Shown here: in pieces, positions 1 to 11,800 of the stretch | Layout of the letters: every line of letters starts with the position of its first letter | How positions within the stretch are numbered: position 1 is the stretch's first letter | Source: Tolypothrix sp. PCC 7712 | GTDB taxonomy: Bacteria > Cyanobacteriota > Cyanobacteriia > Cyanobacteriales > Nostocaceae | Direction of reading: 5' to 3' | Assembly: GCF_025860405.1 (NCBI RefSeq) | Contig: NZ_CP063785.1 | Coordinates: 4,650,001 to 4,714,000 of the forward strand | DNA: 64,000 nt | The notes under the pieces: generated by a model | Told to the model about the DNA's origin: nothing | The model's input: only the letters and a program-made list of their open reading frames with translations | Database searches by the model: none | Program-made: the position numbers and the translations under genes

Positions 1-3000
1 GGGCTGGGTATTAATAATGATGGTGGTGATAAGGTAAGCTTTACGGCTCCCAGTGTAGATGGACAAGCCGAAGCCATTGCGATGGCCCAAGCTTACGCCA
101 ACATTCACCCCGAAACTATCTCTTATATTGAAGCGCACGGTACAGCCACACCGCTAGGTGACCCGATTGAAATTGAAGCCTTAACCCAAGCATTCCGAGT
201 CCATACAGATGCGAAACAATTTTGTGCGATTGGCTCAGTCAAAAGCAATCTTGGGCATTTAGTAGCAGCCGCTGGGGTAACGGGTTTAATTAAAACTGCG
301 CTCTCGCTGTATCACAAAAAGCTACCCCCAAGCCTGAATTTTACAGCCCCCAACCCCAAGATTGATTTTGCCAATAGCCCCTTCTATGTCAATACCAAAC
401 TAGTGGAATGGCCAGAAGGTGAAACTCCGCGCCGTGCTGGTGTGAGTTCCTTTGGTGTGGGTGGGACAAATGCTCATGTAGTTTTGGAAGAAACCCCAGA
501 AATTCAATCTTCTGGTGCTTCTCGCCCACAGCAGCTATTGTTGCTCTCCGCCAAAACAAGTACAGCCTTAGATGCTGCAACCGCCAATTTACAGCAACAT
601 CTGCAATATAACGCCGAAGTTAACTTGGCTGATGTTGCCTATACCTTACAGCGTGGACGTAAAGCCTTCAACTATCGCCGCTATGTAGTTTGTCACGATA
701 TTACAGATGCGATCGCCTCTCTGCAATCTTTAGACCCCAATCAAGTCAGTACTCGTCATACAGAAATCCGTAATCCCCCTGTTGCTTTCATGTTCCCAGG
801 GCAAGGATCGCAATATGTGAATATGGGATTGAATCTCTACAATCGCGAACCTATATTTCGTGAAGTAGTAGATCGATGTGCGGAAATTCTCAAACCTTTG
901 CTGGGGAGAGATTTACGAGAAATCATGTATCCCGCGCCAGGCGATCGCGAAACTGCGGCTATTTCTTTAAAACAAACCTTCTTTACCCAGCCAGCATTAT
1001 TCGTGATTGAATACGCCCTAGCGCAACTATGGCAAAGTTGGGGAGTCAAACCCCAAGCCATGATTGGGCATAGTATTGGTGAATTTGTCGCCGCCTGTAT
1101 TGCGGGTGTATTTAGCTTAGAAGATGCGCTGCTGTTGGTTGCAACTCGCGGGCGCTTAATGTGGGAATTACCGGGAGGAGCCATGCTTTCAGTGCGTCTC
1201 CCAGCTAAAGAGGTAGAGCCGCGATTGAGTGCAGAATTAGCGATCGCTGCTATTAACGGCCCTTCCCTATGTGTAGTTGCAGGCCCTACAGAGGCGATCG
1301 CATCACTACAACAACAACTAGAAAGCGAAGAAATTGTCTGTCGCTATCTCCATACCTCCCATGCTTTCCACTCCCCAATGATGGATAGCATTGTGGCTCC
1401 CTTTGCAGAGGTAGTTGCACAAGTTAAATTATCCGCGCCTCAAATTCCCTTTGTTTCCACAGTTACCGCTAACTGGATTACATCTGAACAAGCCACTGAT
1501 CCAATGTATTGGGCAAATCATCTGCTCCAGACAGTGAGATTTGCGGAAGGCGTACAAACTCTCTGGGAACAGCCAGAACGGGTACTGCTGGAGGTAGGGC
1601 CACGCGCGACAACTGCAACCCTAGCGCGCCAACAAGCAAAAGATATCAAACAACAAATTGCGATCGCATCTCTGGCTGATAACGCTGAGAACGCAGCCGA
1701 ATGGAATGCATTACTCAAAGCAGTAGGACAACTGTGGTTAGCAGGAGTGACTATCGACTGGAGCAATTTCTATCAAGACGAAACACGCCAGCGAATCCCG
1801 CTTCCGACTTATCCCTTTGAACGCCAACGTTTTTGGATTGATCCACTACCCCATCCCAACCGCGCCAAAACTACTCAACCTCCCAATCCCCAAATTTTAG
1901 AGAAACCTGCAACTATGTCATCCCCCAAGCAAAAACTTATTCCCCTGCTCAAAGAAGTTCTCGAAGAAACCTCTGGACTAGAAATCGCTGGTTTTGACGA
2001 CTCGACAACGTTTTTAGAAATGGGGTTAGATTCCCTATCTTTAACTCAAGTTGGGCTAGCGTTAAAGAAAAAATTTAAAGTCAAGGTAACACTCAGACAG
2101 TTACTAGAAGTTTGCCCAAATTTAGGAACCTTGGCTGACTTAGTTAATGAAGGTTTGTCTCCAGAAACTGTATCCGCGCTTGGTTTGACAGAAACCGTTG
2201 CAGAACCTACTCCCGAAGCACCATTACCGACACCTGTAACTACATCTCCGATAGTGCATCAAGTCCCAACAAATGTATCTGCACCGCAACAAATTGCTGC
2301 TCAACCTGTTGTTGCATCCAGTTTCCTAGAAACTGTGATTAATCAGCAGCTACAAATCATGACTCAACAATTGGCGTTACTGGGTAACAACAATTTATCC
2401 CTAACAACGCCAGTTGTACCGACAGTATCCACTCCGCAAAATACTGTATCTGTTACCCCTACCCAAACCACCAAAGAAGTAAAACCAACAGTAGAAGCTG
2501 AATCCAACGGTGCTAAAAAGGCATTTGGTGCAGCAGCGCGAATTGAAAAAACCCAGAAAACTCTGACAACCGCACAACGCACTTATCTAGATAAATTTAT
2601 CCAACGATATACAAAACGGACGCAACAATCTAAAGAATATACCCAATCTCATCGCCGTTACTTGGCAGATCCCAGAAGTGTTTCTGGCTTCAACCCCACG
2701 ATGAAAGAGATGGTTTACCCAATTGTGGTATCTCGTTCATCAGGTTCTAAACTTTGGGACATTGACGGTAACGAATATGTTGATTTAAGCAATGGTTTTG
2801 GTTTGAATTTATTTGGTTGGTCACCAGCTTTTATTACCGAAGCAATTGAAGCCCAACTGAAACTTGGTATGGAAATCGGCCCCCAAACTCCTTTAGTGGG
2901 AGAAGTCGCAAAGTTGATGTGTGAATTGACCAACTTTGACCGCGCCGCTTTTTGTAACACAGGTTCAGAAGCCGTTTTAGGGGCGATGCGGTTAGCGCGG

Positions 3001-4086
3001 ACAATCACAGGCCGTAACTTAATCGCCATCTTTTCGGGAGCCTATCACGGCATTTTAGATGAAGTCATTGTTCGCGGTAGCAAGCAACTGCGGTCAATTC
3101 CCGCCGCGCCTGGTATTCCCCCAGAAAAAGTAGAGAATATTTTGGTACTGGATTATGATTCACCCGAATCTTTAGAAATCCTCAAAAGTCGGGCTGATGA
3201 ATTAGCTGGGGTGATGGTGGAATCTGTACAAAGCCGCCGCCCAGAATACCAACCCAAGGAATTCTTGCAGCAATTGCGTGAGTTTACTGAAGAGGCTGAT
3301 ATTGCTCTCATCTTTGATGAAATCGTCACAGGATTTAGAATTCATCCCGGTGGCGCACAAGCTCACTTCGGTATTAAAGCTGACATTGCCACCTACGGTA
3401 AGATAGTCGGCGGTGGGCTACCGATTGGAGTCATTGCTGGGACATCAAAATATATGGATGCTCTCGATGGTGGCTTTTGGCAGTATGGTGATGATTCAGT
3501 TCCAGAGGTTGGTGTCACTTACTTTGCCGGTACTTTCGTCCGCCATCCCCTAGCACTAGCAGCCGCAAAAGCAGTACTGCAACATTTAAAGCAGAGTGGC
3601 CCCAGCTTACAGCAAAATCTCAATGCTAGAACCGATAAGTTTGTAGCAGAAATAATGAGATGTTTCCAACAAGTAAATGCACCCTTCACAGCCTATAATT
3701 TCGGTTCCCTATTCATGGTGAAACCTGCGCCAGAGTTCATATATGGAGATTTGTTCTTTTACTTGATGCGGGAAAAGGGAGTACATATTTGGGATCACCG
3801 TCCTTGCTTCCTCACCACCGCCCATTCGGAAGCTGATTTGGCTTTCGTGATGACGGCTTTTAAAGAGAGTCTTGCTGAAATGCAAGCTGCTGGCTTCTTT
3901 GCTACACCTGCTGAAGAAGTCACAACCCGCAGCCAAAATGAAGTTGTCGTTACCAATAACAGCCTCCGCAATCGTCCTCCCCAGCCTGGTGCAAAATTAG
4001 GACGCGATCCGCAAGGTAACCCCTCTTGGTATATCCCCGATCCTGAGCGTCCTGGGAAATATTTACAAGTCGCCGGTGTTTCCTAA
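1..4086 (+). CDS. Type I PKS, partial: KS(end)-AT-ACP-aminotransferase
   Basis: Modular polyketide synthase cut by the window start; frame 1 is open from base 1, so the gene begins upstream and the KS active-site Cys is outside. The two KS histidines are visible (HGT at 136-138, GHL at 256-258). The AT has the GHSIGE nucleophile (Ser at 1072-1074) and HAFH (1360-1371), the usual malonyl-CoA signature. An ACP follows (MGLDSL, Ser at 2032-2034), then a Pro/Thr/Gln-rich linker (about 2160-2500) and a class III PLP aminotransferase (Lys at 3400-3402 in YGKIVGGGLPIG). No reductive domain lies between AT and ACP. In McyE, MycA and microginin-type enzymes this order turns a beta-keto into a beta-amino acyl chain. 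The C-terminus (LGRDPQGNPSWYIPDPERPG) resembles the linker that in McyE leads straight into a condensation domain, but here the protein stops. Function confident; the product is inference. Confidence 0.93.
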   Translation, partial: GLGINNDGGDKVSFTAPSVDGQAEAIAMAQAYANIHPETISYIEAHGTATPLGDPIEIEALTQAFRVHTDAKQFCAIGSVKSNLGHLVAAAGVTGLIKTALSLYHKKLPPSLNFTAPNPKIDFANSPFYVNTKLVEWPEGETPRRAGVSSFGVGGTNAHVVLEETPEIQSSGASRPQQLLLLSAKTSTALDAATANLQQHLQYNAEVNLADVAYTLQRGRKAFNYRRYVVCHDITDAIASLQSLDPNQVSTRHTEIRNPPVAFMFPGQGSQYVNMGLNLYNREPIFREVVDRCAEILKPLLGRDLREIMYPAPGDRETAAISLKQTFFTQPALFVIEYALAQLWQSWGVKPQAMIGHSIGEFVAACIAGVFSLEDALLLVATRGRLMWELPGGAMLSVRLPAKEVEPRLSAELAIAAINGPSLCVVAGPTEAIASLQQQLESEEIVCRYLHTSHAFHSPMMDSIVAPFAEVVAQVKLSAPQIPFVSTVTANWITSEQATDPMYWANHLLQTVRFAEGVQTLWEQPERVLLEVGPRATTATLARQQAKDIKQQIAIASLADNAENAAEWNALLKAVGQLWLAGVTIDWSNFYQDETRQRIPLPTYPFERQRFWIDPLPHPNRAKTTQPPNPQILEKPATMSSPKQKLIPLLKEVLEETSGLEIAGFDDSTTFLEMGLDSLSLTQVGLALKKKFKVKVTLRQLLEVCPNLGTLADLVNEGLSPETVSALGLTETVAEPTPEAPLPTPVTTSPIVHQVPTNVSAPQQIAAQPVVASSFLETVINQQLQIMTQQLALLGNNNLSLTTPVVPTVSTPQNTVSVTPTQTTKEVKPTVEAESNGAKKAFGAAARIEKTQKTLTTAQRTYLDKFIQRYTKRTQQSKEYTQSHRRYLADPRSVSGFNPTMKEMVYPIVVSRSSGSKLWDIDGNEYVDLSNGFGLNLFGWSPAFITEAIEAQLKLGMEIGPQTPLVGEVAKLMCELTNFDRAAFCNTGSEAVLGAMRLARTITGRNLIAIFSGAYHGILDEVIVRGSKQLRSIPAAPGIPPEKVENILVLDYDSPESLEILKSRADELAGVMVESVQSRRPEYQPKEFLQQLREFTEEADIALIFDEIVTGFRIHPGGAQAHFGIKADIATYGKIVGGGLPIGVIAGTSKYMDALDGGFWQYGDDSVPEVGVTYFAGTFVRHPLALAAAKAVLQHLKQSGPSLQQNLNARTDKFVAEIMRCFQQVNAPFTAYNFGSLFMVKPAPEFIYGDLFFYLMREKGVHIWDHRPCFLTTAHSEADLAFVMTAFKESLAEMQAAGFFATPAEEVTTRSQNEVVVTNNSLRNRPPQPGAKLGRDPQGNPSWYIPDPERPGKYLQVAGVS

Positions 4087-4276
4087 AGTACTGTAAAAAT
4101 CGGCGTTGCTGGCGGAATGATTTGTTTCATCCAATTCAGCAGCGCCAAACATCAATCACATAAATCTAGAAATCATCATCTACTGAAATACAAATTTATC
4201 TGCGTCCATCCTCTTCTATCGGCAGTTAATTATTTCTTTTGACAAATTTGTAAAAATTGTCCCAGCAAAAGTATCA

Positions 4277-5416
4277 ATGTATAAACACATTAATTCGCTT
4301 ACTTCTCTGCGGGGTATTGCAGCTTTAGTTGTTGTTATCCATCATTTCTCTTACTACACATTACCTAAAATTGGTTCCACATTATCAACATATAGCAATT
4401 TTTTTCATAATGGATATTTGTGGGTAGACTTTTTCTTTATCTTGAGTGGTTTCATCATGACCCACGTTTATGCTAGAGATTTTTCTGCAAAATTGAATTC
4501 AGCTAACTATCGCTCATACTTACTTTCGCGGTTTGCCAGAATTTATCCTCTACATATATTCATTTTGTCTTTATTTATTGGATTAGAAATTTTAAAAGCC
4601 TGTTTAATTCATCATTCTGTGTTCACGGGGAAGTTTAACTTAACAGCCTTGTTTGCCAATGTTTTTCTTCTCCAAGCCTTTGACCTCAATTGCCCGCCTC
4701 TATTTTGGTGTAATACTTATTGGAATGAGCCTGCTTGGTCAATTAGTGTTGAGTTTGTAATTTACTGTATATTTCCATTTTTATTATTCTTTATATTAAG
4801 AAACAATTATAAAAATGATTTGCTGATGTATATTTCTAGTCTCTTGGGTATATTATTATTAATTACTTTTACTCGTGGGAATTTAGATAGTATTATTGGC
4901 GTACCTGCGATAGCTAGATGCGGACTAGAATGTGTACTTGGCATTATCACTTACAAAGTCTATCGTCGAGGTCATTATCAAAAGTATTTTAATCTCAATT
5001 TATTAGCAATCATAGCTATAACTTGGATAATGTTAATTATGCATAATTACTGGCATCATTGGCGGAGCCTTCATGATTGGCTAATTTTACCAGGGTTTTC
5101 TTTACTTATTTTGGCTGTAGCTGTCAATAACAAAGGGATGATATCAAAATTTTTAAATTCACAGCTAATGCTCTATCTTGGGACAATATCTTACTCAGTT
5201 TATCTGGTTCATTGGTTTATTCAAGAAATAATTAAATTTGTCTGGTCTTATGAATTTAACGAAATTTTTGGGCAAAGTTTTACTAGGTTAGAAAACTTCC
5301 TCGCTCTAGGAGTATTTTTGATGATTACTTTATTAGTAGCATCACTAACATATAAATTTGTAGAGGTTCCTATGCGTCATTATTTAAAGTCAAAACTTTT
5401 AGCTAACCAGTATTGA
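4277..5416 (+). CDS. Acyltransferase 3 (OafA/AT3) family membrane protein
   Basis: 379-residue integral membrane protein of the acyltransferase 3 family, which O-acylates sugars, lipids or peptides at the inner membrane. The start region (LTSLRGIAALVVVIHHF) carries the family's RG and conserved His, WVDFFFILSGFIM is the typical second block, and SRFARIYPLHIF is the conserved R-x-Y-P-x-H motif. About ten hydrophobic segments follow. It sits between the PKS aminotransferase and the first NRPS condensation domain, 190 bases after the PKS and 69 before the NRPS, on the same strand. The gene looks more AT-rich than the synthase genes around it, so it may have been acquired separately. It could acylate the PKS/NRPS product or a sugar added to it; the substrate cannot be read from sequence. 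Confidence 0.85.
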   Translation: MYKHINSLTSLRGIAALVVVIHHFSYYTLPKIGSTLSTYSNFFHNGYLWVDFFFILSGFIMTHVYARDFSAKLNSANYRSYLLSRFARIYPLHIFILSLFIGLEILKACLIHHSVFTGKFNLTALFANVFLLQAFDLNCPPLFWCNTYWNEPAWSISVEFVIYCIFPFLLFFILRNNYKNDLLMYISSLLGILLLITFTRGNLDSIIGVPAIARCGLECVLGIITYKVYRRGHYQKYFNLNLLAIIAITWIMLIMHNYWHHWRSLHDWLILPGFSLLILAVAVNNKGMISKFLNSQLMLYLGTISYSVYLVHWFIQEIIKFVWSYEFNEIFGQSFTRLENFLALGVFLMITLLVASLTYKFVEVPMRHYLKSKLLANQY

Positions 5417-5485
5417 GTATCAGCAGTTTATTAAACCAAAATCCATCTAAAACCATTAAATAGCTTGAGAGAATAAGAGATTTTT

Positions 5486-8400
5486 ATGACTTTATCACCT
5501 GTAAATTTCCAGTCTGAATTAACTGCTGTTGAGTTTGACCCATTTGCAGAGGGAGAATTACTATTAACTGCTCCTGCTACTGAATCTCAAAAAGAAATTT
5601 GGGCTTCTGTGCAAATGGGGGATGCGGCAAATTGTGCTTATAACGAATCCCAATCTCTGCGATTCAAAGGTAAACTTGATGTTACAGTTTTCCAATCTGC
5701 ACTGCAAGAGTTAGTGCTACGTCATGAAGCGCTCAGAACAACTTTTAGCACAGATGGTAATACGCTCTGCATTGTTGATTCGCTACAAATTGAAATCCCA
5801 ATTATTGATATTTCTAGCCTAGAACCACAAGAGCAACAGGAAAAATTAGCTAGTATCAGAATACAAGAAGTAGAAAAACCCTTTGATTTGGAACATGGCC
5901 CCCTATTCCGGGCGCAAATTATCAAATTGCAGCCGCAAGAACATATAGCGATTTTAACGGCTCATCATATTATTTGTGATGGTTGGTCTTGGGCGGTGCT
6001 GATGCCAGATTTAGGTAAACTGTATTCTGGCTTGCTAGAAGGTATTGTTCCCGAATTAGATGAAAGCGATCGCCTCAGTGATTATGCTGTTTTGCAAGAA
6101 GAAGAGGTAGATAGTCCAGAAGCGATCGCCACTGAACAATACTGGTTAGAACAATTCGCTGACTCTGTACCTGTACTAGATTTCCCCTGCGATCGCCCTC
6201 GCCCACATATCAGAACTTTTAACGCCGCGCGCGAAGATTGGCAATTAAATCCGCAATTAGTTGCAGATCTCAAACAGCTAGGCACAAAATTTGGTTGTAG
6301 TTTTATGACTACTATCCTGGCAGGATTTGAGGCTTGGCTACACCGTATCACCGGACAAAATGACTTGGTTGTGGGTATTCCCGCCGCCGGACAAGCTGCT
6401 TTAGGTCAATATAATCTCGTAGGTCACTGTGTAAATTTATTACCACTACGTAGCCAAATTAATGGCGCACAATCTTTCAGCGAATATTTGCAAAGTCGTC
6501 GTTCTACTGTTTTAGATGCCTACGATCATCAACAATTTACCTTTGGGAGTCTAGTTAAAAAATTAAGTATTCCAAGGGATTCGAGCCGGATTCCTTTGGT
6601 TCCGATTACATTTAATATCGATCAAGGTTTAGATAGCGATAAACTCCCCTTCAGTGGTTTAGAAGTAGAATTTTTCTCTAACCCTCGCTCCTTTGAGAAC
6701 TTTGAGCTATTTATTAATGCTACAGAATTACGCGGTCAACTAACTCTGGAATGTCAGTACAACACTAACTTATTTGATGCTGACACTATCCACCGCCGGA
6801 TGGCAGAGTTTGAAACTTTGTTGCAGGGTATAGTTGCAAATCCCAATCAAACTATTGCGAAATTGCCAATTTTACCAGCAGTTGAGCAACAGCTATTAGC
6901 AGCTTGGAACCAAACTCAAACCAACTATCCTCAAGATCAATCCATCCATCAATTATTTGAGGAACAGGTAGCGCGTACCCCTGATGCTGTGGCTTTGGTA
7001 TTTCAAGGACAGCAACTTACTTATCAAGAGTTAAATACTCGCGCCAATCAATTAGCACAATACCTACAAACATTAGGAGTAGGCGCAGATGTGTTGGTGG
7101 GAATCTGCGTGGAACGCTCTTTAGAAATGATAGTAGGTCTATTAGGTATTCTGAAAGCTGGTGGGGCTTATGTACCTTTAGATCCGGGTTATCCCCAAGA
7201 ACGTTTGGCGTTCATGCTTGCGGATACCCAAATTAAATTATTAGTCACCCAAAAACGACTAGTTGAAAAACTACCTACTCATAACGCAAATGTAATTTGC
7301 TTAGATGCAGATTGGCATACTATCAGCCAACAAGCAGCAGAGAATTTAATTACTAATGTCAAGCCTCATAACTTGGCTTATGTAATGTATACATCTGGTT
7401 CTACAGGTCAGCCTAAAGGTGTTAGTGTTATTCATCAAGGTGTAGTGAGGTTAGTTAAAGAAACTAACTATGTCAGTCTCACCGAAAAAGAAATATTCCT
7501 GCAAATTAGTCCTGTTTCTTTCGACGCTTCCACTTTTGAAATTTGGGGGTGTTTACTTAACGGTGGCAAATTAGTTATCTTCCCTCCTCATACCCCATCT
7601 TTAGATGAATTAGGGGGAATTATTCAGCAATACCAAGTGACAACACTGTGGCTGACAGCAGGTTTATTCCACTTGATAGTTGATGAAAAAATTGAGGCTT
7701 TAAAACCCTTGCGTCAACTGTTAGCAGGTGGTGATGTTTTATCTGTTCCCCATGTTCAGAAATTTCTTAATACGGTAGAAAACTGTAAATTAATTAATGG
7801 TTACGGGCCAACAGAAAGTACAACTTTCACTTCCTGTTATGAAATTACAGCACCATTAAAGCCAGGGGTTTCTATTCCGATCGGTCGTCCAATTGCTAAT
7901 ACCCAAGTTTATATTTTGGACTCCCATTTACAACAAGTTCCTATTGGCATTACAGGTGAGTTGTATATTGGTGGTGATGGTTTAGCACGAGAATATTTCA
8001 ATCGTCCAGATTTAACTGCTGAGAGATTTATTGCGAACCCCTTGAGCGCAGATTCTCAATCACGCTTATATAAGAGTGGTGACTTGGCGCGCTATTTGCC
8101 CAATGGCGAGATTGAATACCTCGGTCGGATTGATAACCAGGTAAAAGTTAGTGGTTTCCGCATTGAATTGGGTGAAATTGAAATTGCACTTTTACAATCT
8201 CCGCTAGTGAAAGAAGCTGTAGTAATTGTGCGTGAAGATTCTCCTGGGGAGAAATTGCTAGTTGGGTATTTTGTAGCTGAAACTAATGAAGATAGTTCGC
8301 AAATTATTTCAGAGTTACGGAGATTCTTAAAACAACAATTGCCTGAGTATATGGTGCCAAAGATTTTTGTGGCACTAGAAGCTTTACCTCTGAATGCGAA

Positions 8401-8767
8401 CGGCAAAGTAGATCGCCGCGCCTTGCCAAAGCCTGATGCTTATAGTCCAGAATTGGAAGCAAATTATGTTGCACCGCGCACTCCCATTGAGCAGAAAATT
8501 TCAGATATCTGGACGCAGGTTTTAAATGTCAAGCGAGTTGGGATTTACGATAACTTTTTTGAATTGGGCGGATATTCTCTTTTAGGAATTCAAGTAATTT
8601 CTCGCCTGAGACAGGCTTTGCAAGTAGAAATTTTGATGTCCAATTTATTTGAATTACCCACGGTAGCAGATTTGGCTGAACGAGTAGAAACTCTGCGTTG
8701 GGCTACTCAAGGTATTGAAGGTGCTGAGAGTGATTCAGCAGATGATTACGAAGAAGGTGAGCTTTGA
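5486..8767 (+). CDS. NRPS module C-A-PCP, predicted valine
   Basis: 1093-residue non-ribosomal peptide synthetase with one full module. The condensation domain (about 30-470) has an intact HHIICDG motif (His160, catalytic His161, Asp165). The adenylation domain (about 480-980) has YTSGSTGQPKG, NGYGPTE, the GELYIGG and YKSGDLARY cores and the A10 lysine in NGKVDR. Reading the ten Stachelhaus positions against GrsA gives D-A-F-W-L-G-G-T-F-K, a known valine code. A carrier domain (about 995-1065) has LGGYSL with Ser1031 for phosphopantetheine. The protein begins almost directly with the condensation domain, with no N-terminal docking domain recognised, which fits a split from the preceding PKS aminotransferase. 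The C-terminus is acidic (SADDYEEGEL) and may dock to the TubC-like N-terminus of the next protein. The valine call is by eye. Confidence 0.93.
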   Translation: MTLSPVNFQSELTAVEFDPFAEGELLLTAPATESQKEIWASVQMGDAANCAYNESQSLRFKGKLDVTVFQSALQELVLRHEALRTTFSTDGNTLCIVDSLQIEIPIIDISSLEPQEQQEKLASIRIQEVEKPFDLEHGPLFRAQIIKLQPQEHIAILTAHHIICDGWSWAVLMPDLGKLYSGLLEGIVPELDESDRLSDYAVLQEEEVDSPEAIATEQYWLEQFADSVPVLDFPCDRPRPHIRTFNAAREDWQLNPQLVADLKQLGTKFGCSFMTTILAGFEAWLHRITGQNDLVVGIPAAGQAALGQYNLVGHCVNLLPLRSQINGAQSFSEYLQSRRSTVLDAYDHQQFTFGSLVKKLSIPRDSSRIPLVPITFNIDQGLDSDKLPFSGLEVEFFSNPRSFENFELFINATELRGQLTLECQYNTNLFDADTIHRRMAEFETLLQGIVANPNQTIAKLPILPAVEQQLLAAWNQTQTNYPQDQSIHQLFEEQVARTPDAVALVFQGQQLTYQELNTRANQLAQYLQTLGVGADVLVGICVERSLEMIVGLLGILKAGGAYVPLDPGYPQERLAFMLADTQIKLLVTQKRLVEKLPTHNANVICLDADWHTISQQAAENLITNVKPHNLAYVMYTSGSTGQPKGVSVIHQGVVRLVKETNYVSLTEKEIFLQISPVSFDASTFEIWGCLLNGGKLVIFPPHTPSLDELGGIIQQYQVTTLWLTAGLFHLIVDEKIEALKPLRQLLAGGDVLSVPHVQKFLNTVENCKLINGYGPTESTTFTSCYEITAPLKPGVSIPIGRPIANTQVYILDSHLQQVPIGITGELYIGGDGLAREYFNRPDLTAERFIANPLSADSQSRLYKSGDLARYLPNGEIEYLGRIDNQVKVSGFRIELGEIEIALLQSPLVKEAVVIVREDSPGEKLLVGYFVAETNEDSSQIISELRRFLKQQLPEYMVPKIFVALEALPLNANGKVDRRALPKPDAYSPELEANYVAPRTPIEQKISDIWTQVLNVKRVGIYDNFFELGGYSLLGIQVISRLRQALQVEILMSNLFELPTVADLAERVETLRWATQGIEGAESDSADDYEEGEL

Positions 8768-8869
8768 TACTTCCATAGCTAATCAGCTTTGGTGAGGGAA
8801 GGGGAGAAATCCCCATTACCCATTACCAATTACCCATTCCCCATACAGCCACATTTTCCACGAGGTTTT

Positions 8870-11800
8870 ATGAAAACATTGGATGAACTACTATCTGAGC
8901 TACGTCAGCGCGATGTCAAACTTTGGTTAGAGGGCGATCGCCTGCGTTATCGCGCAGCAAAAGACAGCCTGACACCAGAATTGTTGAATGAGTTAAAAAC
9001 GCAAAAAGCTGAAATCATCAACTTTCTGCACCAAGTTACCACAACCGCCACTTCTAAAATTCCGCCAATTGTCGCTTGTGAGCGAACTGGTAATTTGCCG
9101 GTTTCTTTTGGACAGCAACGCTTATGGTTTCTGCATCAATTTGAACCGAATAGTTCCTCAAATAATATGCCCGTTGTGGTGCGGTTTACGGGGAATCTCA
9201 ATGTTGCTGTGTTAGAGGAAAGTTTGCGCGAAGTTGTCCGTCGCCATGAAGTTTTGCGGACAACTTTCCCGGCTGTGAATGGTAAGCCGACTCAAGTCAT
9301 CGCCACAGATGTTTCCTTAAAGCTACCAGTTATTGACTTACAGCAAGTACCAGAGGAACAAAAAGAGACAGAAGCTCATATATTAGCAACCAAAGAAGCT
9401 CATCAACCCTTTGATTTAGCCAATGGGCCAGTTTTGCGAGTGCTGCTGCTGCGGTTGAGCGATCGCGAACATTTGCTGATTTGGAATATGCACAGTATAG
9501 TTTGCGATGGTGCTTCTTCTGATGTTTTCTATCAAGACTTTACTACCATCTACAAAGCACTGTCAGCAGGCCAGCCTTCGCCTTTACCACCCTTACCAGT
9601 GCAGTATGCTGATTTTACTCATTGGCAACATCAATGGCTGCAAGGTGAGGTTTTAGAGTCACAAGTAAACTACTGGAAGCAAAAGCTAAAAGGCCATTTA
9701 CCAATCATAGACTTACCTTACGATTATCCCCGTCCCCAAGGAGCACAAACTTACCGAGGCGATCGCGCTGCTTTGTTACTACCCAAGGCGCTCAATCATG
9801 CGTTGACAGACTTGAGTCAAAAATGGGGAGCCACCCTGTTTATGACGCTACTAACAGTATTTGAGCTATTACTTTATCGCTATTCTGGGCAAGAAGATTT
9901 ACTAGTTAGCTTTGCTAGTGCTGGACGCGGACAAGTTGAAACCGAAAGACTGATTGGATTTTTCTCGAATACTTTGGTACTGCGGAGTAATTTAGCTGGT
10001 AATCCCACTTTCCGAGAATTATTAGACCGAGTACGTAAGGATTGTTTAGAAGCTTATAGCCATCAAGACTTACCTTTTGAAAGACTTATTGAAGAACTTA
10101 AACCAGAACAACAAAGCCGTAATACTTCCTCATTATTTCAAGTAAAATTCTCCCTGAATCCGCCTTGGTCAAATGGTCGTGGTATGGCTGCGGTAGAATT
10201 ACCTGATTTGACGATCGCTTCTCTATTTGGCTACATCTATCATGGCAAGACCAAATACGATCTGACATTGGTATTGCGGGAACAGGATAATGGTTTGGGC
10301 ATGGTATTTGATTACAATGCCGAGATGTTTGATACCAGTACTGTAGAACGGATGCTGGGACACTACAAAACTTTACTGGAAGCTATTGTTGCTAACCCAG
10401 ATCAGCCGATTTCGGAATTACCGCTGTTAACAGCCGGGGAACAGCAATTATTAGTTGATTGGCATGGCAAACAAGCTGATTATCCCCAAGATATTTGTAT
10501 ACATCAGTATTTTGAGAATCAAGTTAAACAAACTCCCGATAATATTGCAGTCAGTTTTACAAATCAGCAGTTAACCTATCAAGAACTCAATCAGCGCGCA
10601 AATCAACTAGCTCACTATTTGCAAACTTTAGGCGTAGGAGCCGGGGTAAATGTCGGTTTGTATTTAGAACCTTCCCTAGAAACGATTGTGGGGCTATTAG
10701 GTATTTTAAAAGCTGGCGGCACATCTGTTGCGATCGCACCTACACTTGGGGCTGAGATTTTAGCAGATGCTCAAGTATCTTTTCTCTTAACTCAAAGTTC
10801 CTTAGTTGAGAACATTCCTGAGTATCAGGCAAAAGTTATCTGTATAGATACTGAATTAACAAGTATCTCTTTGCACTCAAATGACAATCTAGTTTGTAGT
10901 GAAACACGCTCAGAAATTCTTTTAGGAAAAGTGATCGCTAATACCCAAGTCTACATCCTCGACAAGCGATCGCAACTTTTACCCATCGGCGTGACTGGGG
11001 AAATCTACATCAGCGGTATCGGCATTACTCAAGGCTACTTCAACCTTCCTGAGTTAACATCTGAGAAATTTATTCCTAATCCTTTTAGCAACGAATCTGG
11101 AGCATATCTTTACAAAACTGGTGACTTAGGACGCTACTTAAGTGATGGCAATATTCAGTTTTTGGGAAGTTTAGATCATCAAGTCAAAATTTCTCAAAAT
11201 CTAACTAATACTCAAATAGAAAAAACATTTGTTCCCCCACAAGACTCATTACAAATTCAGTTAACAGAAATTTGGCAGAATTTCTTAGGTATTCATCCAA
11301 TTGGCATCACAGACAACTTTTTTGATTTGGGTGGACATTCACTAATTGCAGTCAGGCTATTTGCTGAAATTGAAAAAACTTTTGGCAAAACTCTACCTTT
11401 ATCTATTCTTTTACAAGCCCCAACAATTGAGCAATTAGCTCATTTTATTCGCGACAAACAGACTGAAAAACAAGCAAATATTGAGCAACCGAGATATTTA
11501 GTTAAAGACTTTTTTGGCAAAGTTATATCCAAAGTTTTTAAAGGTGAAAATTCCTCACAAATTGTAGATGAAAAGCAAACCAATTTAGAGACAAGAGAAT
11601 GGCTGCTTTCTTCATCACTAGTACCACTACAACCCAACGGTAATAAGCCACCTTTATTTTGTGTTCATGGTGCTGGTGAAAGTGTGCTTTACTATCGCGA
11701 TTTTGCTAATTATCTTGGTGCAGACCAGCCAGTTTATGCATTACAAGCTATAGGCGTGGATGGTAAAAAAGCCCCCCTTACCCGTGTTGAAAAAATGGCG

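Noticed and set aside
8789..8869. N-terminal extension of the terminal NRPS
   Set aside because: The docking domain begins at ATG 8870 with a ribosome site.
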